Of a DNA stretch of 64,000 bases, positions 8,170 through 17,232 are shown piece by piece. The number at the start of each line of letters is the position of its first letter. The first letter of the stretch is position 1. Origin of the DNA: M55B167 sp964406095 (lineage in GTDB: Bacteria; Verrucomicrobiota; Kiritimatiellia; RFP12; UBA1067); assembly GCA_964406095.1 (NCBI GenBank), contig CAYOQJ010000092.1, positions 1 through 64,000 on the forward strand. Reading direction: 5' to 3'. Position numbers and translations under genes: made by a program. The notes under the pieces were generated by a model. It ran no database searches. It was given only the letters and a program-made list of their open reading frames with translations, and was not told the origin of the DNA.

Positions 8170-9327
8170 TTAAAAGAATACGACATCGCCTTTTTCCACA
8201 GTTGTCTGCTGCCAGTCGCTCAGAATATCCGCGACCACCAGATTTCTGCCACTAACTACCTGACGCAGCTTGACACGCGTTATAAATTCGCCGGCGGCAC
8301 TTTGATGACCCGGACGGCGTACATTCATTTCGAGCTGAGGCAACATATTGTTGCGCTCGGGACCGAGCATCTCGGTCATAGCCGCGTCGGAAAATTCCAA
8401 TACGGCGAATTTAAGATCGTCGTTGGCCTCGATAATTGTAGCTTTGTCGCCCGCGCTGAGAGCGGTGATCGCAACATCGCTGCCGCCGCCGCCACCACCA
8501 CCGCTGCCGCTGGCAGGCTGTTTGCTGCGTCCGCTGATTTTCTCTTTGAGTGCTTCGATCAGCTCTTTAGCCTTGGTTAAATCCTCTTCCAGCACCAGTT
8601 TCTGGTCGGTTATGGTTTCGAGTTCGTTCTGGGTATCGGCCAGTTCGGCGTTCAGCTCGCGCTTCTCGGCGGTCAGTTTGGCGACACGGTCTTCAAGTTG
8701 CGACTTCTCATTTTCAAGTGAGGCGATCTGCTCTTTATTTTCGGTTAGTTCAACCTTTGTTTCGCGTCCGGCAGTCTTGAGCGAGTTGATCTCATCCACT
8801 GAACCGCTCAGTTTCTCGCGCATCTTTTTAAGTTCGTCGCGTGTCAGGTTCAATTTGGCCTGTTGAACCTTGGCGCGTTCAAAGACGGAATCAAGTAGCT
8901 CCTGCATTGAACCCTTGCCGGATGTCGCCGGACGCTGCGTCAGAGAATCAAGAACCGGTTCTCCGGTTGCCGGATCAATGACGTAGAGACTGCGCAGTTG
9001 ACGGCGTAGCTTGTCGGAGCCCAAGTCGAAGGTCGGCAGATTGGGTGTTTCAAGCTCCACAGTGTAGTTGTCCAGCATATTCTGCTTCTGAGGGCTGACA
9101 AGTTTACGGTCTTCAACGGGGTCGATGTCTTTCTCCAACGGTATCGCCGCTTTCGACTCAGCATCTTCCGCCTCAATGGTTTTGGCCACCTTAATGACAG
9201 TCTCCTCAAGAATCTGGTTGCGCTTTGTGAGAAGCTCACGCTTCGCGAAAAGCATATTTGCAAATATCAAAGAGACGACACACAGTATCAGTATAATGAT
9301 GACCAGTACTCTTAACGCTTTACCCAT
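8170..9327 (-). CDS. Membrane-anchored coiled-coil protein, function unknown
   Basis: A 385-residue protein. Residues 7-28 form one N-terminal membrane segment (VLVIIILILCVVSLIFANML), so most of the chain is probably periplasmic. Residues 141-265 are a long heptad-rich coiled coil (repeated E/K/L with ELTENKEQIASLENEKSQLE). A glycine-rich linker follows at 272-282 (SGSGGGGGGGS), then a compact C-terminal domain of about 100 residues (285-385) with QLEMNVRRPGHQSAAGEFITRVKLRQV. The layout suggests a spacer carrying a terminal domain across the periplasm. It is co-transcribed with the 50-residue lipoprotein. I do not recognise the family. Confidence 0.75.
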   Translation of the reverse strand: MGKALRVLVIIILILCVVSLIFANMLFAKRELLTKRNQILEETVIKVAKTIEAEDAESKAAIPLEKDIDPVEDRKLVSPQKQNMLDNYTVELETPNLPTFDLGSDKLRRQLRSLYVIDPATGEPVLDSLTQRPATSGKGSMQELLDSVFERAKVQQAKLNLTRDELKKMREKLSGSVDEINSLKTAGRETKVELTENKEQIASLENEKSQLEDRVAKLTAEKRELNAELADTQNELETITDQKLVLEEDLTKAKELIEALKEKISGRSKQPASGSGGGGGGGSDVAITALSAGDKATIIEANDDLKFAVLEFSDAAMTEMLGPERNNMLPQLEMNVRRPGHQSAAGEFITRVKLRQVVSGRNLVVADILSDWQQTTVEKGDVVFF

Positions 9328-9813
9328 GACAATACCTCTAAATTAATTCCTGTAAATAGATTTAACAACATGGTTAAAAATATATTAAAAAGAGTGCGAC
9401 TGCAACCAGAATTTTAACCGACGGGGGCTTTTTTTTGGGTTTTGTGCAAAACGACATCTATATCTACGTAAAATTATGCAAAACATCGCAAAAAATGCGA
9501 TGCTGAGAGAATAAATCACTTGCGCTTCACGCACCCGGTCACTCCATCGGAATCGGTAATACTAGCTCACGTGCTTTTTCCTGAGATGCCGGTATGCCGA
9601 CCACAGTGAGCGGAGCTCCACGCATGCGCGATCACCAATCTGATCATTGTGGCCTGCCGTTATCGACAAGCAGCCCCTGCGCCGGATTATGTGCCGCCTG
9701 GGTACTGTAATGTCAGGAAGATATGCAGCTCTGAATACTGCTGTACGCACTTTTTTTCAACAAAAGCCGATTTGAAATTGACCAAATCCGCCGCTTAGAG
9801 TATAAAGTCGAAC
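9328..9813. other. 486-nt divergent intergenic region
   Basis: This gap separates the leftward coiled-coil gene from the rightward TPR gene. It contains an A/T-rich stretch likely holding the leftward promoter, a 7-bp inverted repeat catcga-type (catcgca / tgcgatg, 5-nt A loop, 9484-9502), and the promoter at 9778-9806. Short open frames here have no ribosome site or recognisable sequence. Confidence 0.5.
9778..9806 (+). promoter_or_regulatory. Promoter of the TPR/ExbBD operon, predicting a near-leaderless mRNA
   Basis: -35 TTGACC (9778-9783), 17-nt spacer, -10 TATAAA (9801-9806). Only 7 nt separate the -10 box from the ATG at 9814, and no ribosome site fits in between. If this promoter is used, transcription would start at or within a base or two of the start codon. 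Confidence 0.65.
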
Positions 9814-12800
9814 ATGAACGATACCAGATTTTTAAGGTTGCCGCCTTTGTGTGTGGTGGCGGGAATTCTGCTGACACTCCTTCCTGTTGTTATGGCTCAG
9901 GAGGAAGGGATGAATCCTGAGTTGAAAACGGAGCTCACCTATATCCGGATGCTTCAGCAGATGCGGATGCCGGACATTGCCGAACAGGTGATTGATGAGG
10001 CCAAACGCCGTTTTCCTGAGGCTGCGGCGCAGTTCAAGGTTCAGGAGCTGCAGGGGTTGCTCTGGCAGGGCAAGTTTGATGATGTTCAGAAGATAATAGA
10101 CGCCATGCCTGATAAGAACGGGGCGGAGTATTGGGCGTTGAAGCTGGCCAAGGCGGATGCTTTATACGCTTTTCAGAAATATGCCGAGGCAGACAAACTC
10201 TATCTTGAATTTTTCAGCAAGATAAAAAAGCCAACCCCGGCTCTTAAAAGTTTTTATCGTGATTCGGCCTACAAATATGCGCAGATGCTACTTTATCTGG
10301 GCAAGCAGCGTGAGGCTTTGGAAGCCTACCGCCGTCTGATAGATAATGTCGAACTTGAAGAGGGGCGTCAACGCAATGTTCAGGCTGAAATGGCTGAGTT
10401 GATGCTCAAACTGGCGCCCGGCATCAAAAACGGCAAGGAGAAGTCTCAGATGCTGGCGGAAGCGGAGAAACTGGTGGATGATCTGCTCTGGAAGCAGGAT
10501 GTCTGGTTCGGCAAGGCCATTGTCATGAAAGCGCATCTCACCATGATACGCAATGATATTTCGGGAGCTCAGGAGCTGGTGGAAAATTATATGCCCCAGC
10601 TGAAAATCATTCATGACTCTTTGACGGATGAAGACCCTGACGGTTCACGTGGCTGGCTACGTATGAGCCCCATGCCGCAGTGCCGGTATCTTTTGGCTGA
10701 ACTTTTGCTTGAGGAGGCCAAAGCCGAAATCAAGAAAGCACAGCCGGATGAAGAGCGTATCAAATCACTTTTTTTGGGAGAGCGTGACCCTAAAACCAAA
10801 CAGCGGGCAGGCAACGGTGCCTTCAACCACTTTATCAATGTTTTCATCCGCTTTCCGGAGAGTCAGTGGGCGGCAGCGGCCGGTGAGCGTTCTGAAGAGA
10901 TACGCGCTATAATCAAGGATCGCTATGATGTCGCCTTGCGTACGCCCGTCACCGAGGAACAGATGCGCAAAGTACGTGAGATGCAGTTTGCCGGTGCCAA
11001 CCTGCTGTTCAGCCAGAACCAGTATAAAAAGGCAATCGACCGCTATCTCGTGGTGCTCAATCAGTTTCCGGAAACACGTGAATCAGTTAATGCGCTGCAC
11101 AATTTGGCGGTTTGCTATATCGACGGCGCGAACAAGAGTGCTGACGATCAGATGATGGCGGATACCGTGGTGGGTCACATCTCAGAGCGGTTCTGCGAGA
11201 ATGACAAAATGATGCGCCTGGCCGGAGAAAAACTCAGGCAGATTGGCGAACTTTACGGAGAGTTAAAGCGTGACGACAAGAAACGTCAGGTATATGCGAT
11301 GTTCTTCCGTGATTATCCCGAACACTATGCAGCCAGCCAGCTGATTATGAGTTTCGGTGAACGTGAGTTCAAAAACGAGAATTTCGAAGGAGCTCTGCAC
11401 TACTATCAGCGGATCAGGAATGAGTATCCGAAATCAACCTATTATGTTGATGCACTCAACCGCATTACCCAGGTTTACAAGGCTCAAGGTAACGATACCA
11501 ATGAGATCGGGTCGATCGAATTCCTGATCAGCGAGCTGCACAAGCGAAAACAGCCCGGACACAATTTGCCGGTAGCCATGTTTCGTCTGGCCGAGGCTCA
11601 GCGTGAGCTCGGAAATAAGCTGATGAAACAGGCGTCAACCAATGAAAATGCCGAGGCTGTACTTAAAAAGAGCGCACTCTATCTGACACAGGCAGCAGTT
11701 GGTTTCGGCAATGTTGTCCAGCTGCTTTCCGGTGATGATGCCGGTAAATACTATCAGAACGCCGAGGAAAAAGAGCGCAATGAGAATATGCGCGAAATGG
11801 CGGCATTCACTAAAGGAGTTGCTTTGGTTCAGATGCAGTTCCCCAAAGATAAACTTGATACCTTCCGAAAACTGGCGATTCAAGCCTTTGAGGGCTATCT
11901 CAAAGAGTATCCCGAAAGTAAATATTCGGCCCGCGCCCAGATGCAAATTGCCACTATATATACTGTGCTGGCCGGAACGGCCGATGCTGAAAAGGATAAG
12001 ACAGAGTTTACCGGTAAGTCGCAGCAGGCCTTTGAAACGCTTGCCGCACGCTATCCACACTCGGAAGAGGCTAAAAACTCGGTGCCACAACTTGCCAAGT
12101 ATCTGATGGAGATGGGGCTGCGCGGTGAAGGTATCGCCAAGTATCGCGAGATGTTCTCTGTGGATGGACGCTACTCTCCGAAGGAGTATAACGCCGCGGG
12201 TCAGGCTCTGCTCGAGGCAGATGAATACCCGCTGGCGTTACAGGCCTTTAACAAAGTACTCGACAGTGTCAAAGATGATCAGGTTGCGACAAAGGCGAAC
12301 GCCATGCTCGGCAAGACCAAGGCACTCATGGGGCAGAAGAAATTTGCCAATGCACGCAAGATACTTGCCGATTTTATCCAAGATCCCAAACTATCTTCAA
12401 CATTGATGGTTGTTGAGGCCAATCTGCTACTGGTCGAAGCCGCTAGCGAGGAGGGTAAAACCGAAGCGGATAATGACCGACGCCGCGATCTGTTCAATCA
12501 GGCGGTGGATGCGCTCAAGTTTGTCAAGGCGTGGTACGCGCGTGAGGGAGCTGAAACCAACAAGAAGAAAATCGCGGAGATCGAACTGTCCACGGGCGAT
12601 CTGATGGTGCGTAAAATGGAGGCTGAACGTAATCTCAAGCTGGACGAGCAGATGGCTGAAACGCGCGGCAAAGCTATTGTGGCGTATATGACAATCATCG
12701 ACCGCTTTGATCCCGGTGATGCCGATCTTGCGCCCCTGCTGGAAAAAGCTTACTTTACCTTTATACCGCTTCTACTTGAGCACAAACAATTTGAACAGGT

Positions 12801-12897
12801 TGTGGAAGATGGCCAGAACTATCTGAAAATCTTCCCCGAGGGCCGTTATCGTACCAGAATTGAAACCTGGATCAACCAGGCTAAAATTGAGCTGTAA
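9814..12897 (+). CDS. Large exported TPR-repeat protein
   Basis: A 1027-residue protein with a Sec signal peptide (about 1-28, ending VVMA-QE) and otherwise built of degenerate tetratricopeptide helices. Repeats are visible as A-x-x-x-Y-x-x-x-L and F-P-E/Y-P-E-S motifs, for example YKKAIDRYLVVLNQFPET, GALHYYQRIRNEYPKS and YLKEYPESKYSARAQMQIA. This spacing is typical of CpoB/YbgF- and BamD-type periplasmic TPR proteins that act as scaffolds. It heads an operon continuing with a second TPR protein, ExbB, two ExbD and an anchored toroid, so it probably works with that motor. The exact role is unknown. Confidence 0.85.
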   Translation: MNDTRFLRLPPLCVVAGILLTLLPVVMAQEEGMNPELKTELTYIRMLQQMRMPDIAEQVIDEAKRRFPEAAAQFKVQELQGLLWQGKFDDVQKIIDAMPDKNGAEYWALKLAKADALYAFQKYAEADKLYLEFFSKIKKPTPALKSFYRDSAYKYAQMLLYLGKQREALEAYRRLIDNVELEEGRQRNVQAEMAELMLKLAPGIKNGKEKSQMLAEAEKLVDDLLWKQDVWFGKAIVMKAHLTMIRNDISGAQELVENYMPQLKIIHDSLTDEDPDGSRGWLRMSPMPQCRYLLAELLLEEAKAEIKKAQPDEERIKSLFLGERDPKTKQRAGNGAFNHFINVFIRFPESQWAAAAGERSEEIRAIIKDRYDVALRTPVTEEQMRKVREMQFAGANLLFSQNQYKKAIDRYLVVLNQFPETRESVNALHNLAVCYIDGANKSADDQMMADTVVGHISERFCENDKMMRLAGEKLRQIGELYGELKRDDKKRQVYAMFFRDYPEHYAASQLIMSFGEREFKNENFEGALHYYQRIRNEYPKSTYYVDALNRITQVYKAQGNDTNEIGSIEFLISELHKRKQPGHNLPVAMFRLAEAQRELGNKLMKQASTNENAEAVLKKSALYLTQAAVGFGNVVQLLSGDDAGKYYQNAEEKERNENMREMAAFTKGVALVQMQFPKDKLDTFRKLAIQAFEGYLKEYPESKYSARAQMQIATIYTVLAGTADAEKDKTEFTGKSQQAFETLAARYPHSEEAKNSVPQLAKYLMEMGLRGEGIAKYREMFSVDGRYSPKEYNAAGQALLEADEYPLALQAFNKVLDSVKDDQVATKANAMLGKTKALMGQKKFANARKILADFIQDPKLSSTLMVVEANLLLVEAASEEGKTEADNDRRRDLFNQAVDALKFVKAWYAREGAETNKKKIAEIELSTGDLMVRKMEAERNLKLDEQMAETRGKAIVAYMTIIDRFDPGDADLAPLLEKAYFTFIPLLLEHKQFEQVVEDGQNYLKIFPEGRYRTRIETWINQAKIEL

Positions 12898-12948
12898 TTA
12901 TCAGATTCTGATGCTACAATGGCTCCCGCAAAAAATTAAGGAATGAAT

Positions 12949-13749
12949 ATGAGCAAAATTATCCGGATATTTTTGATGGTTACAGTTCTTATGAGTGCCG
13001 GTATTGTCTGCGCGCAGGTTGACGGCACGATTATACTGATCGAGGGCGGACGCAAATTAAAAGGCACGATCCAATGGAGCCTGCGTGATAAAGCCTATAA
13101 AATCAAGGTCAGGGGCGGCAATGTGGAGCTGAGTATCGGGCCAGAAAAAATCCAGTCTCTGCTAATTCCCAAACCGACTGAATTGACCAGAGCTGAAGAG
13201 CTTGTCCGAGACGGCCAGGCTGGACAGGCGATCCCGATTCTTCAGAAAATTATCAGCGGCTATTTCAAACTTAACTGGGATGAAACCGCTACCCGACTGC
13301 TGGCCGACGCCTATCTGGCTGAAGGCAGGGCCAAGGAGGCGATCGATGTCTGCGAAAAAATCATTTCCGGTTCACCTGAATCGGCCTACATCGGTGATAT
13401 AGCACCAGCCTACTGGCGGGCACTGTTGATGGGTGACCGCGTGGTTAAGCTGGAGAATCTGCTGACCAAAGCGGTTAAAGAGGGTGACCGTGCCACCTCG
13501 GCCTTCGCACTAATCGCACGCGGCGATCTGATTCTTAAATCCGGTAACACCAATGAAAACAACAGCAAGGCACTGCGTGACGGCTATCTGCGGGTGGTTA
13601 CACTCTACCGGGGTGTCAAAGAGGCACAGCCGGAAGCATTGTATAAAGCAGCCCAGTGCTTTGAGAAACTAGGACAATCTTCACGCGCCGATACGATGCG
13701 CTCCACCTTGAAGAGCGAACACAGTTCATCAGAGTGGGCACGCAAATAA
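12949..13749 (+). CDS. Exported TPR protein, second in the ExbBD operon
   Basis: A 266-residue protein with a Sec signal peptide (about 1-22, ending VCA-QVDG). The first 60 mature residues form a small beta-rich region (GTIILIEGGRKLKGTIQWSLRDKAYKIKV), followed by TPR-like helical pairs (AEELVRDGQAGQAIPILQKIIS; LLADAYLAEGRAKEAIDVCEKII). The start at 12949 is preferred to the ATG at 12943 because an AAGGA site lies 6 nt before it and abuts the earlier one. It lies 51 nt after the large TPR gene and 106 nt before exbB. It is likely a periplasmic partner in the same complex. Confidence 0.8.
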   Translation: MSKIIRIFLMVTVLMSAGIVCAQVDGTIILIEGGRKLKGTIQWSLRDKAYKIKVRGGNVELSIGPEKIQSLLIPKPTELTRAEELVRDGQAGQAIPILQKIISGYFKLNWDETATRLLADAYLAEGRAKEAIDVCEKIISGSPESAYIGDIAPAYWRALLMGDRVVKLENLLTKAVKEGDRATSAFALIARGDLILKSGNTNENNSKALRDGYLRVVTLYRGVKEAQPEALYKAAQCFEKLGQSSRADTMRSTLKSEHSSSEWARK

Positions 13750-13803
13750 CCGGCGTAGATTTAAGAATGCCGACTCCAGGTAAGGAATCGGCAGTGTCAA
13801 TTT

Positions 13804-13820
13804 GTTAGTGGAGCACTAAC
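13804..13820 (+). other. Intercistronic hairpin before exbB
   Basis: A 7-bp perfect stem gttagtg / cactaac with a gag loop, about 35 nt before the exbB-like start codon. It may set the relative expression or stability of the downstream part of the operon. Confidence 0.4.
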
Positions 13821-13855
13821 GATTAACAAGATAAGAGTAAAAAAAGAGGTTAATA

Positions 13856-14635
13856 ATGAAAAGACTGATTCTGTCAGCAGTGGTATTCTCAGGGTTAATA
13901 CTTGCAAGCGCACCGATACTTGCACAGGATGACGCGGCAGTGGCTCCGGATAGCGGAACACTTGTCGCTGATGCCGGTGCTAAAGAGGATGCACCGACTA
14001 AAACCGGTCTGATCGCGGTTATTCTCGGCTCTGGATGGCTCGGCGTGGTGCTGTGGAGCGCACTTTTTGGATGTGGTGCCGCAGCGGTCTATTTCATTGT
14101 TGACTGTTCAGTGCTGATCCGCCCGCAGAAGGTTATGCCGGAGACCCTGATTAAACGCGTAAAAGACGGAATGTCCGAGGGTGATGTGATGAAGGCTTTG
14201 CAGGCGTGCGAATCCGAACCGGGACCCTTGGCTAATATACTCACCGCCGGCTTTTCGCATGTGGAAGAGGGATTTGACATCATCCAGGAGTCGATCGGAG
14301 CGGCTGCGGAACTCGAAGCCGAGCGTCTTATGCAGCGTCTGACCTGGATTTCGGTCTGCTCCAACCTCTCCCCGATGCTCGGTCTGCTGGGAACGGTGCA
14401 GGGTATGATTCTCAGTTTTGAAACCCTGGCGACCGGTGCTCCTGACATCAGTGCTCTGGCTCTGAATATCTCCCAGGCTCTTTGGACAACCGCCACCGGA
14501 TTGGCCATCGCGATTCCCTCCATCACCTTTTATTACAGTATCCGTAATACGGCCAACCGTCTTGTGCTGCGTATGCAGGCCATGACAATGGAACTGATCA
14601 AAGATTTGCGCAACGTGGAAGTAGTAAACGATTAA
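13856..14635 (+). CDS. MotA/TolQ/ExbB-family proton channel protein
   Basis: A 259-residue inner-membrane subunit of a proton-driven motor. Residues 1-23 look like a cleavable signal peptide (APILA-QDD), a common extra in ExbB homologues of this group. Three membrane segments follow: about 51-82, 165-187 (SNLSPMLGLLGTVQGMILSF, the family hallmark) and 199-227 (ISQALWTTATGLAIAIPSITFYYSI, with the conserved T-A-x-G-L pore helix). The large cytoplasmic loop lies between segments 1 and 2. It would pair with the two ExbD-like proteins encoded next. A GAGGT ribosome site precedes the start. Confidence 0.92.
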   Translation: MKRLILSAVVFSGLILASAPILAQDDAAVAPDSGTLVADAGAKEDAPTKTGLIAVILGSGWLGVVLWSALFGCGAAAVYFIVDCSVLIRPQKVMPETLIKRVKDGMSEGDVMKALQACESEPGPLANILTAGFSHVEEGFDIIQESIGAAAELEAERLMQRLTWISVCSNLSPMLGLLGTVQGMILSFETLATGAPDISALALNISQALWTTATGLAIAIPSITFYYSIRNTANRLVLRMQAMTMELIKDLRNVEVVND

Positions 14636-14787
14636 TCGGTTGACGGCTTTGCCGTACGGCAGGGCCGCAGGTGCTGAACGGTGCAAAGGCATGCGGCCTG
14701 CCGCCGCCTTTGCCATTCGCATCCAGGCGGTCTGTGAAAGCCATTTGAAAAAATTAACCGCCTCAAGGCGGACAAAGGAACCCGGAC
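14636..14787 (+). other. Structured 152-nt gap between exbB and the first exbD
   Basis: Includes a 5-bp hairpin acggc-ttt-gccgt (14643-14655) and a longer-range 7-bp pairing ggccgca / tgcggcc. No coding sequence is seen. Such a long gap inside a tight operon suggests a processing site or a control on ExbB:ExbD ratio. Confidence 0.4.
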
Positions 14788-15216
14788 ATGCACAAGAAAC
14801 ACAGTTCAACCGAACAGTGCGAAATGGACATGACACCCATGATCGACGTGGTGTTCCAGCTGATAATATTTTTTGTCGTCACGCTGAAGATGACGCAGGA
14901 TCGCAACGAAGACATTATTCTCGAGGACGGTAAGCATGGAGTTACCCTGACACAGGACAATATGCCGCCAACACTGCTGGAGATCGAAGTCGGTAAACGT
15001 GGACGTATTTCAATTCACAATGCAACCCTGACAAAATCAATGCTGCATTCGATTCTTAAACAACGCGTCAACCGACTGGGCCCGACTTTTCCTGTGCTGA
15101 TACGTGCCGATAAGCGCGCCTCGCATGAACTGATTAAAGATGTCATGGATATCTGTACCGCATCGGGCATCTGGAAACTGTCGTTTGTGGCCATTCAAGA
15201 GCCCAAGGGTAAATAG
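14788..15216 (+). CDS. ExbD/TolR-family protein 1
   Basis: A 142-residue biopolymer-transport protein. The hallmark MDMTPMIDVVFQLIIFFVVT (about 14-33) forms the single membrane helix with the aspartate that carries protons. The periplasmic part (residues 50-142) has the ExbD pattern LLEIEVGKRGRISIHNATLT, PVLIRADKRASHELIKDVMDICTASG, IWKLSFVAI. The AAGGA site precedes the start. It is followed 18 nt later by a second ExbD paralogue; two ExbD-like subunits may form a heterodimer inside the ExbB pentamer. Confidence 0.92.
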   Translation: MHKKHSSTEQCEMDMTPMIDVVFQLIIFFVVTLKMTQDRNEDIILEDGKHGVTLTQDNMPPTLLEIEVGKRGRISIHNATLTKSMLHSILKQRVNRLGPTFPVLIRADKRASHELIKDVMDICTASGIWKLSFVAIQEPKGK

Positions 15217-15234
15217 AAATTTCAGGAGATCGTT

Positions 15235-15639
15235 ATGGCTTATGCAGGAAAAAAGAAGAGGGGTGAATCTCCTAAGCTGGATATGACGCCGATGATCGAT
15301 GTGGTCTTTCAACTGCTGATCTTCTTTGTGGTCACAATCAAGCAGGAGGATATTCTTTCGCAACTTTCAGCCGCTCGTCCGGCACCTGATAAAAATGCAA
15401 AACCGGATAAGCAACCGGATCTCCTCAATATAATCGTCGCGCCGCAGGGTTTCATCTTTAACGGACGTCCTGTGACGCTGGCGGATTTGGATCGCAGAAT
15501 AGAGCGTTATTCCAAAATCAGCAAAACAGCGATGATTGTCATCAAGTGCACAGCCGATTCGCCGCATGGCCTGCTGATACAGGCGTTGGATATCTGCAGC
15601 AAGCATGGAATGGAAAATCTGTCCATTTTCAGCATGTAA
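15235..15639 (+). CDS. ExbD/TolR-family protein 2
   Basis: A 134-residue paralogue of the preceding protein. Its membrane helix is LDMTPMIDVVFQLLIFFVVT (about 15-34), again with the proton-carrying aspartate. The periplasmic domain reads DLLNIIVAPQGFIFNGRPVTLADLDRRIERYSKISKTAMIVIKCTAD and ends MENLSIFSM. A CAGGAG ribosome site lies before the ATG. It differs clearly from the first copy in the periplasmic part, so the two are likely specialised rather than redundant. Confidence 0.92.
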   Translation: MAYAGKKKRGESPKLDMTPMIDVVFQLLIFFVVTIKQEDILSQLSAARPAPDKNAKPDKQPDLLNIIVAPQGFIFNGRPVTLADLDRRIERYSKISKTAMIVIKCTADSPHGLLIQALDICSKHGMENLSIFSM

Positions 15640-15657
15640 ATAAGAGGGCGAACAATT

Positions 15658-17232
15658 ATGGATTTAAATGAAATTGATTCCCATCTCGATGAAATTGCCG
15701 AGATGTATAAGAATGAAAATTATCTGCACCGATTGAAAAAGCTTGTCTACGGGCTGAAACAACCGCGCAGTTCCAGGGCCTATAAAGAGTCGATGATAGA
15801 AATTCAGCGCCTCTCTGCTCCGATTTCCGCCATTCTGCTGCCGGGATTGGCAATTGCCCTGCTGGCGATCTTATCCAGCGGCGACATCACTAAAGATCGA
15901 ATCATTGAAACCCAGATAATGGAAGCCGAGGAGATGCAGGATCTCGAAGAGGTCGAAGAGTTTGAAGAACCGCCGGAAGAGATGGAACAGATGGAGATCG
16001 ACATTCAGGTTGACTCCCCCGATGTCAATGTCGAAACCGTGGAAGATACGCCGATGAGCCCCCAGCCTCAGGAGTTTGATGCGGTTATGACGGTTAAAAG
16101 TCCCGTGATCCTCAAGAATATTTACGGCTCCACCCGTAACACCGGCACCCGCGGCAGTATGCTCGGGCGCTTCGGTGGCGACAAACATACCGAAGAGTCG
16201 GTTATGCGCGCTCTGCGCTGGCTCAAGCATAAACAGAATAAGGACGGTAGCTGGAATAAACACAAGGTGGCAATGACCGGACTTAGTATCCTCACTTTCC
16301 TGGCGCATGGAGAGAAACCAGGCGATTCCGAAGAGTTCGGCGAAACAATTCAAAAGGCACTGGAGTATCTTATCAGAGTCCAGCAGCCCAAAAAACGTCT
16401 GCCGGGTAACTATGACCACCCCATCGCTACCTATGCCCTCTGCGAAGCCTATGGTATGACCCTTAATCCTAATGTCAAGGCGGTCGCCGAAGAGTCTCTA
16501 ATTCAGATAATCAAAGGTCAGCACCCGACCGGTGGCTGGACCTATAATCTTTTCAAGGGTATCGACGAAAAAACCGGTGCCTACCGCGATGATACCTCCT
16601 ATATGGGATGGTGCGCTCAGGCACTGAAAGCGGGTAAACTCGCTAACCTGAAGGTTCCTGGGCTGGATCAAGCGATCAAACTGGCCGTTAAAGGGTTCAA
16701 GAAAAACGGTCATCCCAACGGCGGTTTCGGCTACACCTCGCCTGCCAGAGGTGGCCTGACCTCAGTCGGCACCCTGTGTATGCAGCTGCTGGGAGCAGGC
16801 AATGACTCAATGGTTTCGAAATCTCAGGATTTGATGGATGGATGGGAAATCGGCGAGTTTGCCGGCGAAAACAAGGTGCCCGGCGGCAGTCCTCAATACT
16901 ATTTTTACTATGCTACCCAAGCTAAGTTCCACAGTGGCGGCAAGCGCTGGGAAAACTGGAACAAAGAGATGAAACCGGTTTATCTGAAAGCTCAGAAGGT
17001 TCAGAAAGGTGCTTATACCTACAAGGGCAAAAGCTATGAAATCGGCTGGTGGGAGAATGTTGACCGCCACAGCGACCGACCTGTAATGGATACCTGTCTG
17101 GCAGCTCTGCAGCTGATGGTTTATTACCGCTATCTGCCGACAACCAGTGCCCGGGCAGTCGAAGTGGAAGAGGAGATTATCGCCACTTCTACCGATGATG
17201 AGGATATCAAAGTGGACACCGGTGACCTGTGA
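15658..17232 (+). CDS. TonB/TolA-like membrane-anchored alpha/alpha-toroid (prenyltransferase/squalene-cyclase-like repeat) protein
   Basis: A 524-residue protein. Residues 1-50 are cytoplasmic, 53-73 form one membrane helix (SAPISAILLPGLAIALLAIL), and 88-130 are a strongly acidic, proline-containing spacer (EEMQDLEEVEEFEEPPEEME), placed as in TonB and TolA. Residues 175-485 form an alpha/alpha toroid of the prenyltransferase/terpene-cyclase fold with QW-like repeats: KQNKDGSW (192-199), GQHPTGGWTY (287-296), GHPNGGFGY (351-359). No DxDD or DCTAE cyclase motif is seen, so catalysis is doubtful. Being last in an ExbB-ExbD-ExbD operon, it probably takes the place of TonB/TolA. The function is inference. 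Confidence 0.85.
   Translation: MDLNEIDSHLDEIAEMYKNENYLHRLKKLVYGLKQPRSSRAYKESMIEIQRLSAPISAILLPGLAIALLAILSSGDITKDRIIETQIMEAEEMQDLEEVEEFEEPPEEMEQMEIDIQVDSPDVNVETVEDTPMSPQPQEFDAVMTVKSPVILKNIYGSTRNTGTRGSMLGRFGGDKHTEESVMRALRWLKHKQNKDGSWNKHKVAMTGLSILTFLAHGEKPGDSEEFGETIQKALEYLIRVQQPKKRLPGNYDHPIATYALCEAYGMTLNPNVKAVAEESLIQIIKGQHPTGGWTYNLFKGIDEKTGAYRDDTSYMGWCAQALKAGKLANLKVPGLDQAIKLAVKGFKKNGHPNGGFGYTSPARGGLTSVGTLCMQLLGAGNDSMVSKSQDLMDGWEIGEFAGENKVPGGSPQYYFYYATQAKFHSGGKRWENWNKEMKPVYLKAQKVQKGAYTYKGKSYEIGWWENVDRHSDRPVMDTCLAALQLMVYYRYLPTTSARAVEVEEEIIATSTDDEDIKVDTGDL

Noticed and set aside
8348..8866. Ser-rich plus-strand open frame of 172 codons
   Set aside because: It is the complement of the coiled-coil gene; its serine and leucine runs mirror the Glu/Lys codons of that gene.
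9562..9750. Minus-strand open frame of 62 codons in the 486-nt gap
   Set aside because: No ribosome site, no family resemblance and no neighbour on that transcript.
15658..17232. Squalene-hopene cyclase or prenyltransferase enzyme
   Set aside because: Only the toroid repeat pattern is shared; the catalytic DxDD-type motif is not visible and the chain is membrane-anchored behind ExbBD genes.
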